A stretch of DNA of 64,000 nucleotides from Paraprevotella clara YIT 11840 (GCF_000233955.1 NZ_JH376597.1:372001-436000); one strand, 5' to 3'. Shown: positions 1-9,639, counted from the first letter of the stretch. Translations and numbers: made by a program. Notes: generated by a model from the letters alone, not told the origin.

Positions 1-112
1 TCTTTACTTTTGCCGAACCTTTCACAGGACTATAGATATTCAGCAGGGATTTTTTTGGAAACTATAGAAAAGCAAATAGTATACCATCCAACCGGAATAC
101 CATCACATTTTG

Positions 113-449
113 CCTCCCTCCCAAGAGTTTTGCAAAAAGTGCCTTCATCTTTCATCCCAAATCCCAACTTTCTGTCATACAACTCGTTATAAAATGAAGG
201 ATGTTTCAGGAATCTTTCAGCTTCCTTTCATTGCAGAGAGTGAAAAAGTTCTGCGCCGAATGATGTTTCAATCTCAGCCGAATGATTTTCCAATCTCAGC
301 CGAACGATTTTCCAACCACAGCCGAACGAAATGATGTTTGGCTGAAAGATGCCGGAACATCCTTCAGTCCGTAACACCAATATTATGAAAAGGTTACCAT
401 GCATCCTGAAAGATGAAAGCACTTTTTGCAAAATCCCAGTGTAGGGAGA
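113..449 (-). repeat. Interspersed terminal-inverted-repeat element, copy 1
   Basis: This is a non-coding element of about 337 bp. Its arms are inverted repeats: 128-154 pairs with 407-433 with one mismatch (inner core TTTTGCAAAAAGTGC), and CTCCC lies further out on both ends. Inside it are a second pair of palindromes built on GCTGAAAGAT/ATCTTTCAGC and a tract of three full plus one variant 22-bp units (consensus close to TCGTTCGGCTGAGATTG plus an A-rich end) at about 248-332. Related copies lie at 22739-23052 and 51562-51893; this copy is inverted relative to those two. It sits about 100 bp beyond the stop codon of the lipoprotein gene to its right. No transposase is present, so it resembles a MITE or a structured intergenic repeat. 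Confidence 0.85.
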
Positions 450-546
450 CGCCCAATCGGCAGAAAGGACAATAACCCCCGTTGATTGCCTGCTGTTTCT
501 TAATCCCAACTAAATTTCTACAACCCCAACATAAGTTTAAATCACT

Positions 547-1437
547 TCATTGCACAATATCATTAAATACACATTCTAACTGTACGTCATCTGTTATCTT
601 ATCTATCACAGAAACCACATAAGAAGTACGCGGCTCACCAATAAGAGAAGGAGTGAATTTATGCGTCACTTCATAAAGGTATGAAACAGGTGACAAGGGA
701 GTGATTTTAAAATCAGGATCACTCACGACAAAAACTCCGTCAAATTTACGTTTCCATAATATTACAGAATACCGGCTATAATCCACTGTAAAAAAGAACG
801 GATAATTCCAAGCCTCAGGCCACTGTATATAATTATACAAGTCCGGTATCATGCGTATCAAAGCAAATTCCCTGTCCTCCATATTAAAATCCGGTGTTGA
901 CAGACCTTCTCCTAATATCTCAGTACTATACACAAGCCCCAAGCCACGTTCACCATCTATGGAAAGCGACACGCCTCCCGGTACAGAAAACTTAACATAT
1001 TTTCCACAGATCAAACGAACGGAAGAAGCATCAGAAGGAGAATAGAAGTAATCAAATAAATATTCAAACCGACCGGAAGCATATACCAACGTATCCTGTT
1101 TAACATAGTACGAAGGGGAATGAAGTTCTGCACAACCTAACAGATAAGTATACCTTTCAAAATCCAAATCATCAGGAATCAGCAAGGAGTCCGGCAACCA
1201 CGTTGAAAGTTCATCGCGACTGTCAATTCGCATCACTTTGTTTCGCTCCAACGACGGAAGCAAAGAAGAGAAAAAGGCTGAATCTTCGGAGTTCATCGTC
1301 ATTGGTACAATATCCCCTTGTTGTGGAACTATATTCTCTGCATCTCCTTCTGAAAAGCCGAAACCACAATCTTCATTACAGCCGAACAAACACCAACACA
1401 ATGAAGCTATCAGGAACAAAAAGCTATATTTTTTCAT
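547..1437 (-). CDS. Hypothetical lipoprotein, 296 aa
   Basis: I do not recognise the family. The N-terminus has a lysine pair, a hydrophobic core and a lipobox-like FGC at about residues 18-20 followed by NED, so it is probably an acylated, surface or periplasmic lipoprotein. The rest is a soluble, mainly beta-type sequence with no catalytic motif I can identify. The gene begins 11 bp after the stop of the subtilase gene and is very likely co-transcribed with it. It could be a partner, inhibitor or substrate-binding accessory of that protease, but this rests on position only. Confidence 0.8.
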   Translation of the reverse strand: MKKYSFLFLIASLCWCLFGCNEDCGFGFSEGDAENIVPQQGDIVPMTMNSEDSAFFSSLLPSLERNKVMRIDSRDELSTWLPDSLLIPDDLDFERYTYLLGCAELHSPSYYVKQDTLVYASGRFEYLFDYFYSPSDASSVRLICGKYVKFSVPGGVSLSIDGERGLGLVYSTEILGEGLSTPDFNMEDREFALIRMIPDLYNYIQWPEAWNYPFFFTVDYSRYSVILWKRKFDGVFVVSDPDFKITPLSPVSYLYEVTHKFTPSLIGEPRTSYVVSVIDKITDDVQLECVFNDIVQ

Positions 1438-1448
1438 GTCTGATAAAT

Positions 1449-3545
1449 TTAATATTTTTTAATCATAATTCTATCTGTAAATACAACCCGGCCAGCTTCC
1501 ACCATATTAAGTATATAGTTTCCATCTGGCAAATCTGATACGGAAATTTTAATCTCTTTAGACAAAGGATCAACCTCAACAGTCTTCACTTTGTTCTGCA
1601 AAGAGTAAATCTCAACCCGTAAAGACGAAACATCACCTACCTTTTCCTTCGTACCCTTTACGGACTTCTTAATCGTTAACTCTTGACTAACGATATTGCC
1701 TTCCAAGGAATAATATGGTAAAGAAAATCCTATGGGAACATGCGCTCTCATACTATAAACTTCCTTTTTGCCTCCCCCACCAATAATCTTTGTTGACGGA
1801 ACATTTCCATTCATCACATACTTGGCCTCGACATCAAAAGGGGGGATGACACCTAAACCGTTCCCCTTAATTTCCATAATAAAATATTCCCAACCCACCA
1901 TCTCAACAGTATAAGACTCTATGTTGCACATGTCTTGGTTGGCAATAGTCCATTCCACGTCACATATTTCAGGAACTTTCAGCCCCATCACATCCAAAAT
2001 AACCCAACCACCGACTCGGCGGTCATTATATCTGATAATCTCCGACACTTTCAATTGAGGCAATAAATCCTTGGCTGCCTGTACAGCACGTCCGGCATCA
2101 ATCAAACCGTATCCCGTTTTGGAATTCCAAGAGCCGTACGGATAAGTTATGCCATAACCATATCCATCCAACTTCACACAAGTGGAGTCTATTGTTGCTT
2201 GTAATTGTTCCACATTCAACAAAGGGTTTACAGTTAGCATTAATGCGGCTAGGCCGGACACATGAGGGCAAGCAAAAGAAGTACCTGATGCATCGGAATA
2301 CACATTCCCCTCGTACCAAGGAACTGTCCCTAACAATTGTCCTCCTGGTGCTACAACATCTAATTTTTCTCCGTATCCAGAACCTTCGAACCATTGAAAA
2401 GATTGGTTTATAGATCCTACACAGATAATCGAATCATTAGCATATGCCGGATAGTTTATGGAATTATGATTTCCACTGGCAAAAGTTACAATTGAACCAA
2501 AGCCATTACGTCCTTCGTTCATTGCATCATGTATAGCCTCTTCAAGTAAAGCACTATGCAATACATCATAATAAACTCCTGCTCTATCGCCCCATGAATT
2601 ATTAATGATATGTGCTCCATTTCTCCATGCCCACGAAATACCAGTTGCCAGCTCTTCAGATAAGGTTTCTGATGATTCAAGATTATGACTTATGGGTAAA
2701 AGTGTCACATTGGGAGAAATACCTGAAGTATATTTCCCGTTTTGAGCAGCAGCAATCATTCCTGCTACAATAGTTCCATGATATTTAATACATTTTGAAT
2801 GATTAGCATCAACTTTATAATATACATTTGCCTTACCTCCCGTCATTGCATCATATCCATCCAATACTCTCGGCAATTCCACATGATTAGGTTCGACTCC
2901 CGTATCTAGCACTGCAACGACAATATTACTATCCCCTTTGGTAATTTCCCACGCATCACAACCATTCACAGCCTGCAAATTCCATAAAGAATTGGTGTTC
3001 CACGCAGGCTCATCTATACAATCGGGCTGAAAATCGAACATGAATCCCGGGTCGACATCCGCCACCCGACCCGTTTCGAAGCAACGGTTAGACATCTCTA
3101 TCGAATTTCCGGCAGAATGGAGTGAAGTGGACAGGACATACCACAACGGCATTTGTTCCACCTGACGTTCCACCTTGCAACCATTTTCCTCGGCAAACGT
3201 CTTAAGGAACAAAGTATCACATTCAGACTTTAACTTCACATAAAACAAACGGGATACCGGCGTTTCAGACGGAAAAAGAACCGGTTCTATGGCCAATATG
3301 TCCGATGGCAACGAACTATTACGTGCTTGCAAGATTTTTATAGAGTCCTTTTCCACTACATTCCAATTTTTACCAACATCACTTCCTGCACTACGTAGCA
3401 ACAAAGGAGGAGTGTCTCTAAATACCGTACACTTGGTTGAATCCAAAGCAATCCCTATTTTCTTGCCTTTATAATAATAGTAAGTCTGCGCCTGAACCGT
3501 ACTTGCCCAAACAAATAGTGACATCAATATACATTTCACATTCAC
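1449..3545 (-). CDS. S8 family (subtilisin-like) secreted serine protease
   Basis: This is a 698-residue subtilase. Residues 1-20 form a signal peptide ending in VQAQ. The catalytic triad is visible as Asp214 (VLDTG), His256 (HGTIVAGM) and Ser423 (GTSFACPH), with oxyanion Asn359 in ASGNH. Residues ~21-180 look like an N-terminal prodomain. Residues beyond ~490 form beta-rich domains that end in a short tail (LPDGNYILN...MIKKY) like the C-terminal sorting tails of Bacteroidetes secreted proteins. The chosen start is GTG; the next ATG, at codon 8, would leave a signal peptide that is too short. The gene is separated from the uxu operon by a strong terminator and forms a small operon with the downstream lipoprotein. 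Its substrate is unknown. Confidence 0.93.
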   Translation of the reverse strand: MNVKCILMSLFVWASTVQAQTYYYYKGKKIGIALDSTKCTVFRDTPPLLLRSAGSDVGKNWNVVEKDSIKILQARNSSLPSDILAIEPVLFPSETPVSRLFYVKLKSECDTLFLKTFAEENGCKVERQVEQMPLWYVLSTSLHSAGNSIEMSNRCFETGRVADVDPGFMFDFQPDCIDEPAWNTNSLWNLQAVNGCDAWEITKGDSNIVVAVLDTGVEPNHVELPRVLDGYDAMTGGKANVYYKVDANHSKCIKYHGTIVAGMIAAAQNGKYTSGISPNVTLLPISHNLESSETLSEELATGISWAWRNGAHIINNSWGDRAGVYYDVLHSALLEEAIHDAMNEGRNGFGSIVTFASGNHNSINYPAYANDSIICVGSINQSFQWFEGSGYGEKLDVVAPGGQLLGTVPWYEGNVYSDASGTSFACPHVSGLAALMLTVNPLLNVEQLQATIDSTCVKLDGYGYGITYPYGSWNSKTGYGLIDAGRAVQAAKDLLPQLKVSEIIRYNDRRVGGWVILDVMGLKVPEICDVEWTIANQDMCNIESYTVEMVGWEYFIMEIKGNGLGVIPPFDVEAKYVMNGNVPSTKIIGGGGKKEVYSMRAHVPIGFSLPYYSLEGNIVSQELTIKKSVKGTKEKVGDVSSLRVEIYSLQNKVKTVEVDPLSKEIKISVSDLPDGNYILNMVEAGRVVFTDRIMIKKY

Positions 3546-3624
3546 GGCGTTATATTTTTATCGTTATTAAAACCTAAAACAAAGCCAATTGCTACTTCTT
3601 TTGGAATCTTATCCACAAATATAA

Positions 3625-3656
3625 AAGTCCACTCCATCCACAGGCGGAGTGGACTT
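3625..3656 (-). terminator. Rho-independent terminator of the exuT-uxu operon
   Basis: An 11-bp perfect inverted repeat (AAGTCCACTCC, then GGAGTGGACTT) with a 10-base loop lies 11 bp past the uxuB stop. Read on the minus strand it is followed by TTTATATTTG, a U-rich tail. It separates the hexuronate operon from the protease gene. Confidence 0.85.
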
Positions 3657-3666
3657 ATAATGCTTT

Positions 3667-4479
3667 TTACATGGCAAAGGCATTGAAGCCACCATCCACC
3701 ACGGCTACCGTCCCGGTGACAAAGGCCGAGGCCTCACTGATGAGATAGTGTATCGTACCGCAAAGCTCTTCGGGACGGCCGAAACGTTTGAATGGTGTCT
3801 GGCGAATGACATCCTCGCCACGCGGTGTCAGGCTACCGTCGGGATTGGTGAGCAACGCACGGTTCTGGTTCGTCAGGAAGAAACCCGGTGCGATAGCGTT
3901 CACACGGATGTCGGAAGTAAACTTTGTGGCTACTTCATTGGCCAAGAAAGCCGTGAAGTTGGAAATGCCCGCTTTGGCTGCCGCATAACCACACACTCGG
4001 GTCATGGGGCGGAAAGCCGCCATGGAACTGAAATTAACAATCGCGCCCTTTCCTGCCTCCACCATCGGGCGGAGGAATATCTGCGTGGGGATGACCGTTC
4101 CCGTAAGATTCACATTCAGCACCCGTTCGAACTCTTCCACCTTGAGGTCGAAGAACGTGCCGGTCGGTGCAATGGTGGCTCCCGGCATGTTACCTCCGGC
4201 CGCATTCAGCAAAGCGTCCACCCTACCGTAGGCCGACAACACGTCTTGCAGGTTCTGCTCCACCACCGCCGGATTCATCACATCCGTCCTCAGGAACATC
4301 GCCTCGCCGCCTTTCCCACGAATTCCACCCACTATCTGTTTACCAGTCTCTTCATTGCGCCCCATCAGTACCACCTTGGCACCTTGAAGGGCAAGGTATT
4401 CCCCGATTTCCCGACCCAGCACACCCGTACCGCCGGTAATGACCACCACTTGTCCTTGAATATCAAATAAATTCTTCAT
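3667..4479 (-). CDS. uxuB: SDR-type D-mannonate oxidoreductase (fructuronate reductase)
   Basis: This is a 270-residue short-chain dehydrogenase. It has the Rossmann motif TGGTGVLG near residues 16-23, an NAAGG motif, and the active-site YAAAK preceded by the catalytic serine in FSSMA. It is expected to reduce D-fructuronate to D-mannonate with NAD(P)H in the cytoplasm. Many Bacteroidetes and Bacillus use an SDR for this step instead of the long-chain UxuB of E. coli. The function is assigned mainly from position: it is the last gene of exuT-uxaC-uxuA-uxuB, 29 bp after uxuA. A KduD-like 2-keto-3-deoxygluconate dehydrogenase is the main alternative, but uxuA next to it favours mannonate oxidoreductase. 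Confidence 0.85.
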   Translation of the reverse strand: MKNLFDIQGQVVVITGGTGVLGREIGEYLALQGAKVVLMGRNEETGKQIVGGIRGKGGEAMFLRTDVMNPAVVEQNLQDVLSAYGRVDALLNAAGGNMPGATIAPTGTFFDLKVEEFERVLNVNLTGTVIPTQIFLRPMVEAGKGAIVNFSSMAAFRPMTRVCGYAAAKAGISNFTAFLANEVATKFTSDIRVNAIAPGFFLTNQNRALLTNPDGSLTPRGEDVIRQTPFKRFGRPEELCGTIHYLISEASAFVTGTVAVVDGGFNAFAM

Positions 4480-4508
4480 GTCCGTTTGTTTTTAACCTTC
4501 ATTCGTTT

Positions 4509-5690
4509 TCAAATTTTACCTTCTGCTATCTCACGGTCCACCACCGCCATGACCCCTTCCATCTGCCCGAGGGCCAACATACGCCCGTGGAACGAATAAC
4601 CGGCATTATATCCCATCTTTTCGTCTCCCAACATCAAAGGGGCATGGTCTACCCGCATAGGCAGGGAGGGGTTCTCCTTTTGGAACGTGCGCACCAAATC
4701 GATGATACCCGCCCTCCCGGCCAAATGGGAAGCCTCCTTGAAGTTCCCGCCGGGCAGCACGTCCGTGCTGCGCAAGTGCACGAATTTCGTTCGGGAAGCA
4801 TACTTGCGTGCCAGTTCCGGCACATTGTTATGTGCTCCGGCACTCAACGAACCGGCGCAGAACGTCAACCCGTTGTGCGGATTGTCCACGGCGTTCAGGA
4901 ACCAAGCGATGTCCTCGTCGCACGTCACGATGCGCGGCAACCCCAGTATCTGCAAGGGTGGATCGTCGGGATGCACACACATGTCCACCCCGTATTGCTC
5001 ACACACCGGCATGACAGCAGAGAGGAAATAACGCATGTTCTCGCGCAAGGCATCACGGTCTATACCTTTATACAGGCCGAGCAACTCGCGGAAGATTTCC
5101 ACCGGCTTCTCGTCGTCTTCCTTGATATTTCCGTTCACGAACCCCTGTGTCTTGATAATGATGTTTTCCACCAACTTATGGTCGTCCTCCGGTGTCATTA
5201 CAGCCTTCTTCCGTTCCACATGTTCCATGATGTCCGCCCCGTAGTCGGCTTCAGCTCCTTCTCGCTTCAGGATGCAACAATCGAAATAAGCGAAATCCGC
5301 ACGGTCGAAATAGAGCGATGACGTACCGTCTGCATTCGGGTGCTCCAAATCAGTACGTGCCCAATCGAGCACGGGCATGAAATTGTAGCATACCGTCTTG
5401 ACGCCTGCCTTACCCAGATTGGCCAGACTCACGATGTAATTCTCTATTAGGCGGTCGCGGTCAGGGCCGCCGTACTTGATGCTTTCACTCACCGGTAGGC
5501 TCTCCACCACCGACCAACGCAGGCCGGCCGCCGCGATGTAATCGCGCATCTCCACCACGGCCTCGTAAGGCCAGATTTCCCCGTTCGGGATGTCATGCAA
5601 AGCCGTCACGATGCCTTCCACGCCAATCTGGCGCAACATGGACAACGTAATCTTGTCTTTTTTCCCGAACCATCTCCAAGTTTTTTCCAT
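4509..5690 (-). CDS. uxuA: Mannonate dehydratase
   Basis: This is a 393-residue protein of the usual UxuA length, with a typical N-terminus (MEKTWRWFGKKDKI, GVEGIVTALHDIPNGEIW) and the metal-site region CVHPDDPP. It dehydrates D-mannonate to 2-keto-3-deoxy-D-gluconate in the cytoplasm, using a divalent metal in a xylose-isomerase-like TIM barrel. It lies 13 bp after uxaC and 29 bp before the SDR gene, in one operon. The KDG kinase and aldolase needed to finish the pathway are not in the window. Confidence 0.97.
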   Translation of the reverse strand: MEKTWRWFGKKDKITLSMLRQIGVEGIVTALHDIPNGEIWPYEAVVEMRDYIAAAGLRWSVVESLPVSESIKYGGPDRDRLIENYIVSLANLGKAGVKTVCYNFMPVLDWARTDLEHPNADGTSSLYFDRADFAYFDCCILKREGAEADYGADIMEHVERKKAVMTPEDDHKLVENIIIKTQGFVNGNIKEDDEKPVEIFRELLGLYKGIDRDALRENMRYFLSAVMPVCEQYGVDMCVHPDDPPLQILGLPRIVTCDEDIAWFLNAVDNPHNGLTFCAGSLSAGAHNNVPELARKYASRTKFVHLRSTDVLPGGNFKEASHLAGRAGIIDLVRTFQKENPSLPMRVDHAPLMLGDEKMGYNAGYSFHGRMLALGQMEGVMAVVDREIAEGKI

Positions 5691-5703
5691 TATGTCTTAT
5701 TCT

Positions 5704-7107
5704 TTAGAACCTAAAATAGTTTTTTGCATTGTAATAGCAGATGTCCTCCACCATCTGTCGGATACGCGGCATCTCGCCTACGGGCATCTCTCCGTTCTCC
5801 ACGTCACGCCCCAAAAGGTTACAGAGCGTGCGGCGGAAATATTCATGGCGCGGATACGAAAGGAACGACCGGGAGTCGGTCAGCATCCCCACAAAACGAC
5901 TCAACAAACCGAGCACGGAGAGGGCGTTCATCTGACGTTCCATCCCATCCTTCTGGTCGTTGAACCACCATCCCGAACCGAATTGTATCTTGCCCGGCAC
6001 GCTTCCGTCCTGAAAATTACCAATCATCGTAGCCACCATCTCATTAGCTGCCGGATTCAGGTTGTAGAGGATGGTTTGGGGAAGTATGCCACGGCTGTCC
6101 AATCGGTCGAGGAAACGCGCCATGGAGAGGGCAGTGCTGAACTCGCCGATGGAATCGAAACCCGTATCCGGCCCCAAGAGACGCATCATCCGACTGTTAG
6201 CATTGCGTATCGTCCCATAATGGAATTGCTGTGTCCATCCCTTTTCGGCATCCATCCGGGCAAACTCCACCAACATGGCCGACTTGAAACGGGCGCATTC
6301 CGCTTCGTCCAGATGCTTGCCGCCATATACCTTGTTATATATACGTCGGATGTCGTCCTCAGTATAATCTTCTGCATAAAACTCCGAAAGCCCGTGGTCT
6401 GAAAGACGGCAACCTTGGGCCGCAAAGAAATCGTGCCGATGTTCCAACGCACCGATGAAATCAGCAAAGCCGGATATGGTCTGCCCAGAAGCTTGCTCCA
6501 ACCGCCCCACATAGCTGCGGAACGCTTCAGGATCCTCCACGGCCATCGCCTTGTCCGGTCGCCATGTCGGGAGCATCCGGATTTCAAAACCGCTCGCCTT
6601 CGTGGCGATGTGGTGCTCCAAGCTGTCCACCGGGTCATCGGTGGTACATACCGTTTCCACACGGTAATGACGCATCAGGCCCCGGGCAGAGAACTCCGGT
6701 TGTGCCAACTTCGCATTACACTCCTCGTAAATATCTCGGGCCGTAGACGGGTTCAGCAATTTGTCGATACCGAAAGCCGTACGCAGTTCCAAATGCGTCC
6801 AATGGTACAATGGGTTGCGCAACGTATAAGGCACGGTCTCCGCCCACTTCTCAAACTTCTCCCAGTCCGAAGCGTCGCCCGTGATGTAACGCTCGTCCAC
6901 CCCGTTGGTACGCATGGCACGCCACTTGTAATGGTCACCGCCCAACCACAGTTCCGTAATGGAACGGAAGCGGTAGTCCTCTGCCACCATCCCCGGATTC
7001 AGATGGCAATGGTAATCTATGATGGGCAGCCGTTCGGCATGCCCGTGATACAGTTCCCGCGCGGTGTCCGTCCCGAGCAGGAAATCCTGATCCATAAATG
7101 CTTTCAT
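5704..7107 (-). CDS. uxaC: Glucuronate isomerase
   Basis: This is a 467-residue uronate isomerase of normal length. The amidohydrolase-fold metal motif DYHCHLNP is present near residue 30, as are the conserved LWLGGDHYKWRAMR and WFNDQKDGM regions. It converts D-glucuronate to D-fructuronate (and galacturonate to tagaturonate) in the cytoplasm. It is second in the operon, 12 bp after exuT. Its presence implies that free, saturated uronic acid reaches the cytoplasm, which requires a glucuronidase-type release step somewhere upstream. Confidence 0.97.
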   Translation of the reverse strand: MKAFMDQDFLLGTDTARELYHGHAERLPIIDYHCHLNPGMVAEDYRFRSITELWLGGDHYKWRAMRTNGVDERYITGDASDWEKFEKWAETVPYTLRNPLYHWTHLELRTAFGIDKLLNPSTARDIYEECNAKLAQPEFSARGLMRHYRVETVCTTDDPVDSLEHHIATKASGFEIRMLPTWRPDKAMAVEDPEAFRSYVGRLEQASGQTISGFADFIGALEHRHDFFAAQGCRLSDHGLSEFYAEDYTEDDIRRIYNKVYGGKHLDEAECARFKSAMLVEFARMDAEKGWTQQFHYGTIRNANSRMMRLLGPDTGFDSIGEFSTALSMARFLDRLDSRGILPQTILYNLNPAANEMVATMIGNFQDGSVPGKIQFGSGWWFNDQKDGMERQMNALSVLGLLSRFVGMLTDSRSFLSYPRHEYFRRTLCNLLGRDVENGEMPVGEMPRIRQMVEDICYYNAKNYFRF

Positions 7108-7119
7108 GTTTCTTGTCTC

Positions 7120-8595
7120 CTATTCTTTAATCAGTTGGTAGCGCGGCACCAAGAGTTTGATAATCACCCAACTCAACAGGTATCCTAACGACGCTACCAT
7201 AAATACTATCATATAACCGGCTTCGATACCCCGGAAGCCCAAAAACTCCATCTGTGTTTCCTTTGAATACGTGAACAGCATACCGGAACACATGTTGAAC
7301 AGCAGGCAACCGATACCGCCCGACATGCCGCCGATGCCCGTCACCGTAGCCACGGCAGACTTGGGGAACATGTCGCCCACCACGGAATAGACATTCGCGC
7401 TCCAACTCTGATGCGCCGCCCCTATGATGCCGATTATCACGATGGGAAACCAATACGACCAACTGCCTAAAGGCTGCGCCACCAACCCTATCAAAGGGAA
7501 AAAAGCATAGATGAGCATGGCACGCATGCGCCCGGCATACGGGTTCATCCCTTTACGCCCCACGAACCACGTAGGTAGGTAGCCACCAATGATGGAGAGC
7601 ATCGAAATGAGGTAAAGGGTGAAGATGAGCAACATCCCCGTCGTGGAATCCGAACTATAGCCATAGACGTCATGCACATAAGCCGGTGCCCAGAAAAGGA
7701 AAAACCACCACACTCCGTCGGGCAGGAAACGCCCGGCCACGACGGCCCACGTCTGGCGGTAGGTCAGGCACTTCCAGATGCCGATGCCCTTCGCCGGCTT
7801 GGCCTCTTCCGCCCCCTCGGCCATCGAGGCATCGGTGGCGGCATCCTGCTCGATGTAGGCCAGTTCCACCGCATTGACGCGCTTGCTCTTCTGCGGGGCA
7901 TCGTACACATACACCCAAACGCCCATCCAAATGAAACCTACGGCACCCACCAAGAGGAAGGACATCTCCCATCCCCAGCATCGGGCCAACAAAGGTATGA
8001 CGAAAGGAGCGAGCAAGGCGCCAATCTGTGCCCCGCTGTTGAACACGCTGGTGGCAAACCCACGGTCTTTTTTCGGAAAGTATTCCGCCGTGATTTTAAT
8101 GGCTGCCGGGAAGTTTCCCGACTCCCCGATGGCCAGTACGCAACGGGCAGCCAGAAAGAGCCAGACACTGACCGTAGACACCGTCCATACGCCGTCCGCC
8201 ACCGTCTGCAACGCGGACAGGTTCTGCCGCGCCCCCTCGAAGCCCGTCAGCCACTCGCCGCCCAACAGTCCGTAGGTGGCAATCCCACAGAAGGCATGGA
8301 GGCATGCCCCGGCCGACCACAGCCCGATGGCCCACAAATAGCCGCGCCGCGCCCCCACCTTGTCGATAAACTTGCCGACGACCAGCATGGCGATGGCATA
8401 GACGATGGAGAAGCAGCCCGTGATAAGACCGTAGTCCGTGTCGTTCCATCCGAACTCAGGCGCAATAAAATCTTTCCACGTCAGCGATAAAACCTGACGG
8501 TCCATATAGTTGATGGCCGTAGCCAAGAACAACATGGAACATACGACCCAACGGAAACGGGTCATTCCTGCAAATGTTTGATTTGACTCATTCAT
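7120..8595 (-). CDS. exuT: MFS hexuronate transporter
   Basis: This is a 491-residue major facilitator with about 12 hydrophobic segments. It opens with RWVVCSMLFLATAINYMDRQVLS, typical of the anion:cation symporter branch that includes ExuT, and has the loop motif GKFIDKVGARRGY after helix 2. It most likely brings glucuronate or galacturonate across the inner membrane by proton symport. It is the first gene of the operon, preceded by a TAnnTTTG promoter element about 45 bp upstream. The charged central cytoplasmic loop (about residues 230-265) is the usual divide between the two six-helix halves. Confidence 0.92.
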   Translation of the reverse strand: MNESNQTFAGMTRFRWVVCSMLFLATAINYMDRQVLSLTWKDFIAPEFGWNDTDYGLITGCFSIVYAIAMLVVGKFIDKVGARRGYLWAIGLWSAGACLHAFCGIATYGLLGGEWLTGFEGARQNLSALQTVADGVWTVSTVSVWLFLAARCVLAIGESGNFPAAIKITAEYFPKKDRGFATSVFNSGAQIGALLAPFVIPLLARCWGWEMSFLLVGAVGFIWMGVWVYVYDAPQKSKRVNAVELAYIEQDAATDASMAEGAEEAKPAKGIGIWKCLTYRQTWAVVAGRFLPDGVWWFFLFWAPAYVHDVYGYSSDSTTGMLLIFTLYLISMLSIIGGYLPTWFVGRKGMNPYAGRMRAMLIYAFFPLIGLVAQPLGSWSYWFPIVIIGIIGAAHQSWSANVYSVVGDMFPKSAVATVTGIGGMSGGIGCLLFNMCSGMLFTYSKETQMEFLGFRGIEAGYMIVFMVASLGYLLSWVIIKLLVPRYQLIKE

Positions 8596-8640
8596 GTTTT
8601 TTCAGTTATTATTTAAAGTTTACGTCTGTTTTCATCCGTA

Positions 8641-8648
8641 CAAATATA
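8641..8648 (-). promoter_or_regulatory. Candidate -7 element of the exuT operon
   Basis: On the minus strand the sequence TATATTTG matches the Bacteroides primary-sigma -7 consensus TAnnTTTG exactly and lies 45 bp before the exuT start. I do not see a well-spaced TTTG at -33. Inverted-repeat pairs further upstream could be operators: TGTATCA (8680-8686) with TGATACA (8720-8726), and GTTACA (8700-8705) with TGTAAC (8765-8770). Confidence 0.5.
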
Positions 8649-8770
8649 AAGTTTTAATTTTCAAGGCATGAAAAGGATATGTATCAAAAAACACCGAATG
8701 TTACATTGGAAAAAAAACATGATACAAGAGACAAAATTACCCCAACCGTACAATCTCTCTAAAGTGTAAC

Positions 8771-9639
8771 AACACAAGGAAACAAGAAAGGATGTTTATT
8801 TTTTCATTTTATCAAAACGTCAAATCTCCCTATACGAGAATCGCGTATATGCATTCCCCTCCGACTTCAACTGCCTACACGCGATTCCTGAGCCATATAC
8901 CAGATGCAAAAATCCATCCTTACGGCCTTATTGATAACAGATTGGCATCCTTAAACCTCATCCATGAAGCATTGTTCCGGCATATGCGAAAGAGAAAACA
9001 GCAGAACGCAGCCATTATGGCAAAAGATTTCTGCAAGAACGATACGGCCAAACAGCCGAAAAAAGAACGTTTTCCTGCGATTCAAACCTCCACGTATCCT
9101 CATTTTCCACGGAACAACCGCCCGAACACGGATTTTTATGAGGAGAACTTTTTTTCGTTTGACTGAAAGTTATATTGTTTTCTCCTCATGATAAATGAAT
9201 ATATACCGCATAATCATGAATAAAAGAAATAATTTTGCATATTTATGCAATCCAAACCATTGTCTTCTTCTCTTTCAGACACTATCATCGGATTCCGCAT
9301 CCATATATAATTGACATTCTGACAAAAAAACGAGCCATGAATATTGTTTTTTAGCGCAACGTTCCTGACACTTCAAACTTTCCGCATCCTGTATATCCAT
9401 ACACACCCTCACTTAAAACACCACCCGTTACCACAGTGCCCCCCTCTTCCTACACCAACAACGATGTCACACAAGACCGTCAAACCAATTAAGCCGCACT
9501 TTCATTTACACTGTTTTTTGTATCGCCCCCGAAAACGTTACGACCCTACCGGATTAGAAACATACCATACAACAAATGCTTCACGTTTTGACATTATTGC
9601 TTCGTTTTTCAGTCAAACACTTAAAGAACGTTTATTTAT
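8771..9639. other. Long intergenic stretch between divergent genes
   Basis: This is about 870 bp without a convincing gene. The short open frames here have no signal peptide, no family resemblance and poor codon character. The only local structure I can support is a small palindrome TTGCATA-TT-TATGCAA at 9235-9250, which could be a regulator site. The length of the gap between exuT and the 744-residue gene is unusual for this otherwise compact locus, so a small RNA or a decayed gene is possible, but I see no positive evidence. Confidence 0.4.

Noticed and set aside
248-332. The 22-bp units as a CRISPR array
   Set aside because: The units are directly adjacent without unique spacers and there are no cas genes nearby.
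228-509. A 93-codon open frame on the minus strand across interspersed element copy 1
   Set aside because: It runs through inverted repeats and 22-bp units; the other two copies do not preserve the frame, so it is not a protein gene.
3667-4479. Calling the SDR gene kduD (2-keto-3-deoxygluconate dehydrogenase)
   Set aside because: The families are similar, but the gene ends an exuT-uxaC-uxuA operon where the missing step is fructuronate reduction.
9230-9237. TAATTTTG as a possible -7 promoter element in the long intergenic region
   Set aside because: No TTG/TTTG element lies at the right distance upstream and no gene follows within a reasonable distance.
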